Origin: an uncultured Prevotellaceae bacterium
GTDB taxonomy: Bacteria > Bacteroidota > Bacteroidia > Bacteroidales > Bacteroidaceae
Direction of reading: 5' to 3'
DNA: 14,318 nt
NCBI GenBank assembly: GCA_937891085.1
Contig: CALAEY010000023.1
Span: forward strand, 1-14,318
The notes beneath the pieces are model-generated. The model was given only the letters and a program-made list of their open reading frames with translations. It had not been told where the DNA came from and did not search any database. A program made the translations under genes and the position numbers. Positions 12,773 through 14,318 of this stretch are shown here, piece by piece. How positions within the stretch are numbered: position 1 is the first letter of the stretch; every line of letters begins with the position of its first letter.

Positions 12773-14318
12773 TTAATAGATTAAAGGCAATTTTTCCAAT
12801 TCTATTTTTGGTTCCTTAAGATCCGTGAATACTGGTGGAGGTAATGGAGGATAGATCTTCACATTTTCTTCCACATAGTTACTACGTGTGTTGGCTCCAT
12901 AGCTTGGTGTTAAACCATTGTAAGTGGTGGTAATCAGACCTTCTTTACCTCTATTTGCTGTTCCTGCTTGAATAGCGAGATATTGATCATCCTTACTAAT
13001 AAAGGAGTCATAGTCGAAATCCTCTCCTACGATGTCGTGGATGCGTTTCGCTATCAGATAACGCTGCCAAGCACTGAAATAGGCACGGTTGTCATCCATA
13101 GCACTCACTTCTTCTGAGCGATAAAGACCCCAATTTGGATTGGCTTCATTCTTTATCTGATATACATCAACATGCAGGAACTTCTTGGTTTCTTTCATAC
13201 CTTGAGTTGCAGGAATGAGGTGGGACCAGAGACTGCCAGTGGCATCTGTAGATACATTTAATCCAAATTGAAGAGGTGACCAAGAATGTCCTTCGTATTC
13301 TCCATTTTTCGTTCTATAGTTTGTTATGTACTCGTCCATCAACCTACCGAACATGTGCCCACCACCTTCATGAAGGGCTGTATTCATCCAGTTCCCAGTA
13401 TTTGTTTTGCCGTAAGCGCCATTCATACCTCCCCAAGTTAAATCTTCGCCATTATTGGTTATCGGCACCATAGCATATCCTCTTCCTGCACTTGTACTTC
13501 GACATCTACCTCCATAGCGTTCATCATTGATTATCATGATAATAGCAGTTTCATCAATAGTTGCTTTTCCTTCCACGATATCCGGACAATGCGCTGAAAC
13601 GAAGGAATATACTAACTCATCATTGGCAGACATATCGCCGTAGCTTGATTCCGACCACCCAGCATCGAAGAATGTGTCTTTCTGTGTGCCTTCAGTAACA
13701 TCAGCACCTGCCTCGTTAGAAACGGCATCGATGATGTACATGTTGAAATAATCACTATATTCCTTATATGGATCCACGGAGAAGATAAATTCAAATACAT
13801 CCTTAGCTTTAGTATGGAAGTCGTTCATCTGGTCCTTGGTGAATCCTTCTGGGATAATCACAAATGGTACGGCCTTAATCTTTGTGCTGGTCTGATAGGT
13901 AGTCACAGCGCCATTGGCAAAGTCGTTTGAGCTAATCTCAATGGTTCCCAAATCAAGGATGTGTGAAGACTGAATAGTAGCATCTTTTACGCCCTTTTTG
14001 GCATACTCATTCCCAGAAGAATCATAGAAAGAAATGGTAAATCCCTTATCAAGATCAGCTGGCGCTGCTACCATATAATAAGTGGCTTTAGTATTAAAAT
14101 CACCTGTCATTTCCACATAAGCATTATCTGAATTCAGATAATAGATTTCCCCATCTTCCACCTTAATATATGCCTTTCCTGATAATTTAGGGATATCTCC
14201 TGATGAATTCTTGTTAGGCACAACTCTGACTTTTTTTACTTTGCTAACCCCACTTCCGCTTAATTTAACCCAACTTTGACCCTTTCTTTTTGAATTCCCT
14301 GCTGTCACAACACTTTCC
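12773..14318 (-). CDS. M64-family zinc metallopeptidase (IgA-peptidase-like), 5' partial
   Basis: The frame is open to the right edge; a GTG at 14308 is not a believable start, so the N-terminus and export signal lie outside. At least 514 residues are visible. The first ~135 residues form a beta-rich, fimbrillin-like N-terminal domain (KVRVVP, KLSGKAYIKV, TYYMVAAPADLDKGFTISFY). The M64 catalytic domain follows, opening with VPFVIIPEGFTKDQMNDF. Counting from 14308, HEGGGH at 313-318 with DEY at 325-327 is the zinc site, and SAMDDNRAYFSAWQRY near 402-417 matches the later conserved region. The family consensus I remember is HExGH, so the extra Gly here is notable. Likely a secreted or surface lipoprotein peptidase; the substrate is unknown. 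A good terminator follows. Confidence 0.85.
   Translation of the reverse strand, partial: ESVVTAGNSKRKGQSWVKLSGSGVSKVKKVRVVPNKNSSGDIPKLSGKAYIKVEDGEIYYLNSDNAYVEMTGDFNTKATYYMVAAPADLDKGFTISFYDSSGNEYAKKGVKDATIQSSHILDLGTIEISSNDFANGAVTTYQTSTKIKAVPFVIIPEGFTKDQMNDFHTKAKDVFEFIFSVDPYKEYSDYFNMYIIDAVSNEAGADVTEGTQKDTFFDAGWSESSYGDMSANDELVYSFVSAHCPDIVEGKATIDETAIIMIINDERYGGRCRSTSAGRGYAMVPITNNGEDLTWGGMNGAYGKTNTGNWMNTALHEGGGHMFGRLMDEYITNYRTKNGEYEGHSWSPLQFGLNVSTDATGSLWSHLIPATQGMKETKKFLHVDVYQIKNEANPNWGLYRSEEVSAMDDNRAYFSAWQRYLIAKRIHDIVGEDFDYDSFISKDDQYLAIQAGTANRGKEGLITTTYNGLTPSYGANTRSNYVEENVKIYPPLPPPVFTDLKEPKIELEKLPLIY

Overview
The window looks like a chromosomal segment of a Bacteroidales bacterium, most likely Prevotella/Segatella-like. 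Evidence: promoters of the Bacteroidetes type (TTTG/TTG, about 17-22 bp, TAnnTTTG), no clear Shine-Dalgarno sequences, a FimB/Mfa2-type lipoprotein pair, an M64-type peptidase, an Rpn-type PD-(D/E)XK protein, and two ATPases of the DUF4143 and DUF234 classes. Genus is an inference; there is no rRNA to settle it.

Left end (1-1143). A small secreted-protein gene on the minus strand is split in its signal-peptide codons by a 160-bp MITE-like element. The element has 25-bp terminal inverted repeats (2 mismatches) and an 8-bp target duplication. Removing it in silico restores a textbook signal peptide in frame. Upstream lies a strong minus-strand promoter followed by a ~230-nt region that folds into a long interrupted rod, a candidate 6S RNA.

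Centre-left (1144-6300). A DUF4143 ATPase is preceded by a 33-bp-period tandem repeat. A metG-flippase pair follows: methionyl-tRNA synthetase, then a polysaccharide flippase whose start sits at the end of five ATGs spaced exactly 7 nt apart.

Centre (6300-9142). A short gene with its own promoter, two strong hairpins, two tandem FimB/Mfa2-like lipoprotein genes with a perfect promoter, and rnhB.

Right half (9143-14318). A plus-strand DUF234 ATPase has a promoter embedded in a duplicated hairpin. Beyond it come short tandem repeats, an Rpn nuclease gene with a 12-bp minisatellite, and a truncated C-terminal fragment of an unknown protein. The Rpn gene and the fragment are bracketed by two direct copies of a 120-140 bp repeat. 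The 5'-truncated M64-family metallopeptidase (HEGGGH motif) runs off the window edge.

The housekeeping genes (metG, rnhB) are ordinary. The interest lies in the accessory DNA: the MITE disruption, the repeats upstream of both ATPases, and the interspersed repeat around rpn. Linking the two ATPases to their adjacent repeats as recognition sites is a hypothesis only.
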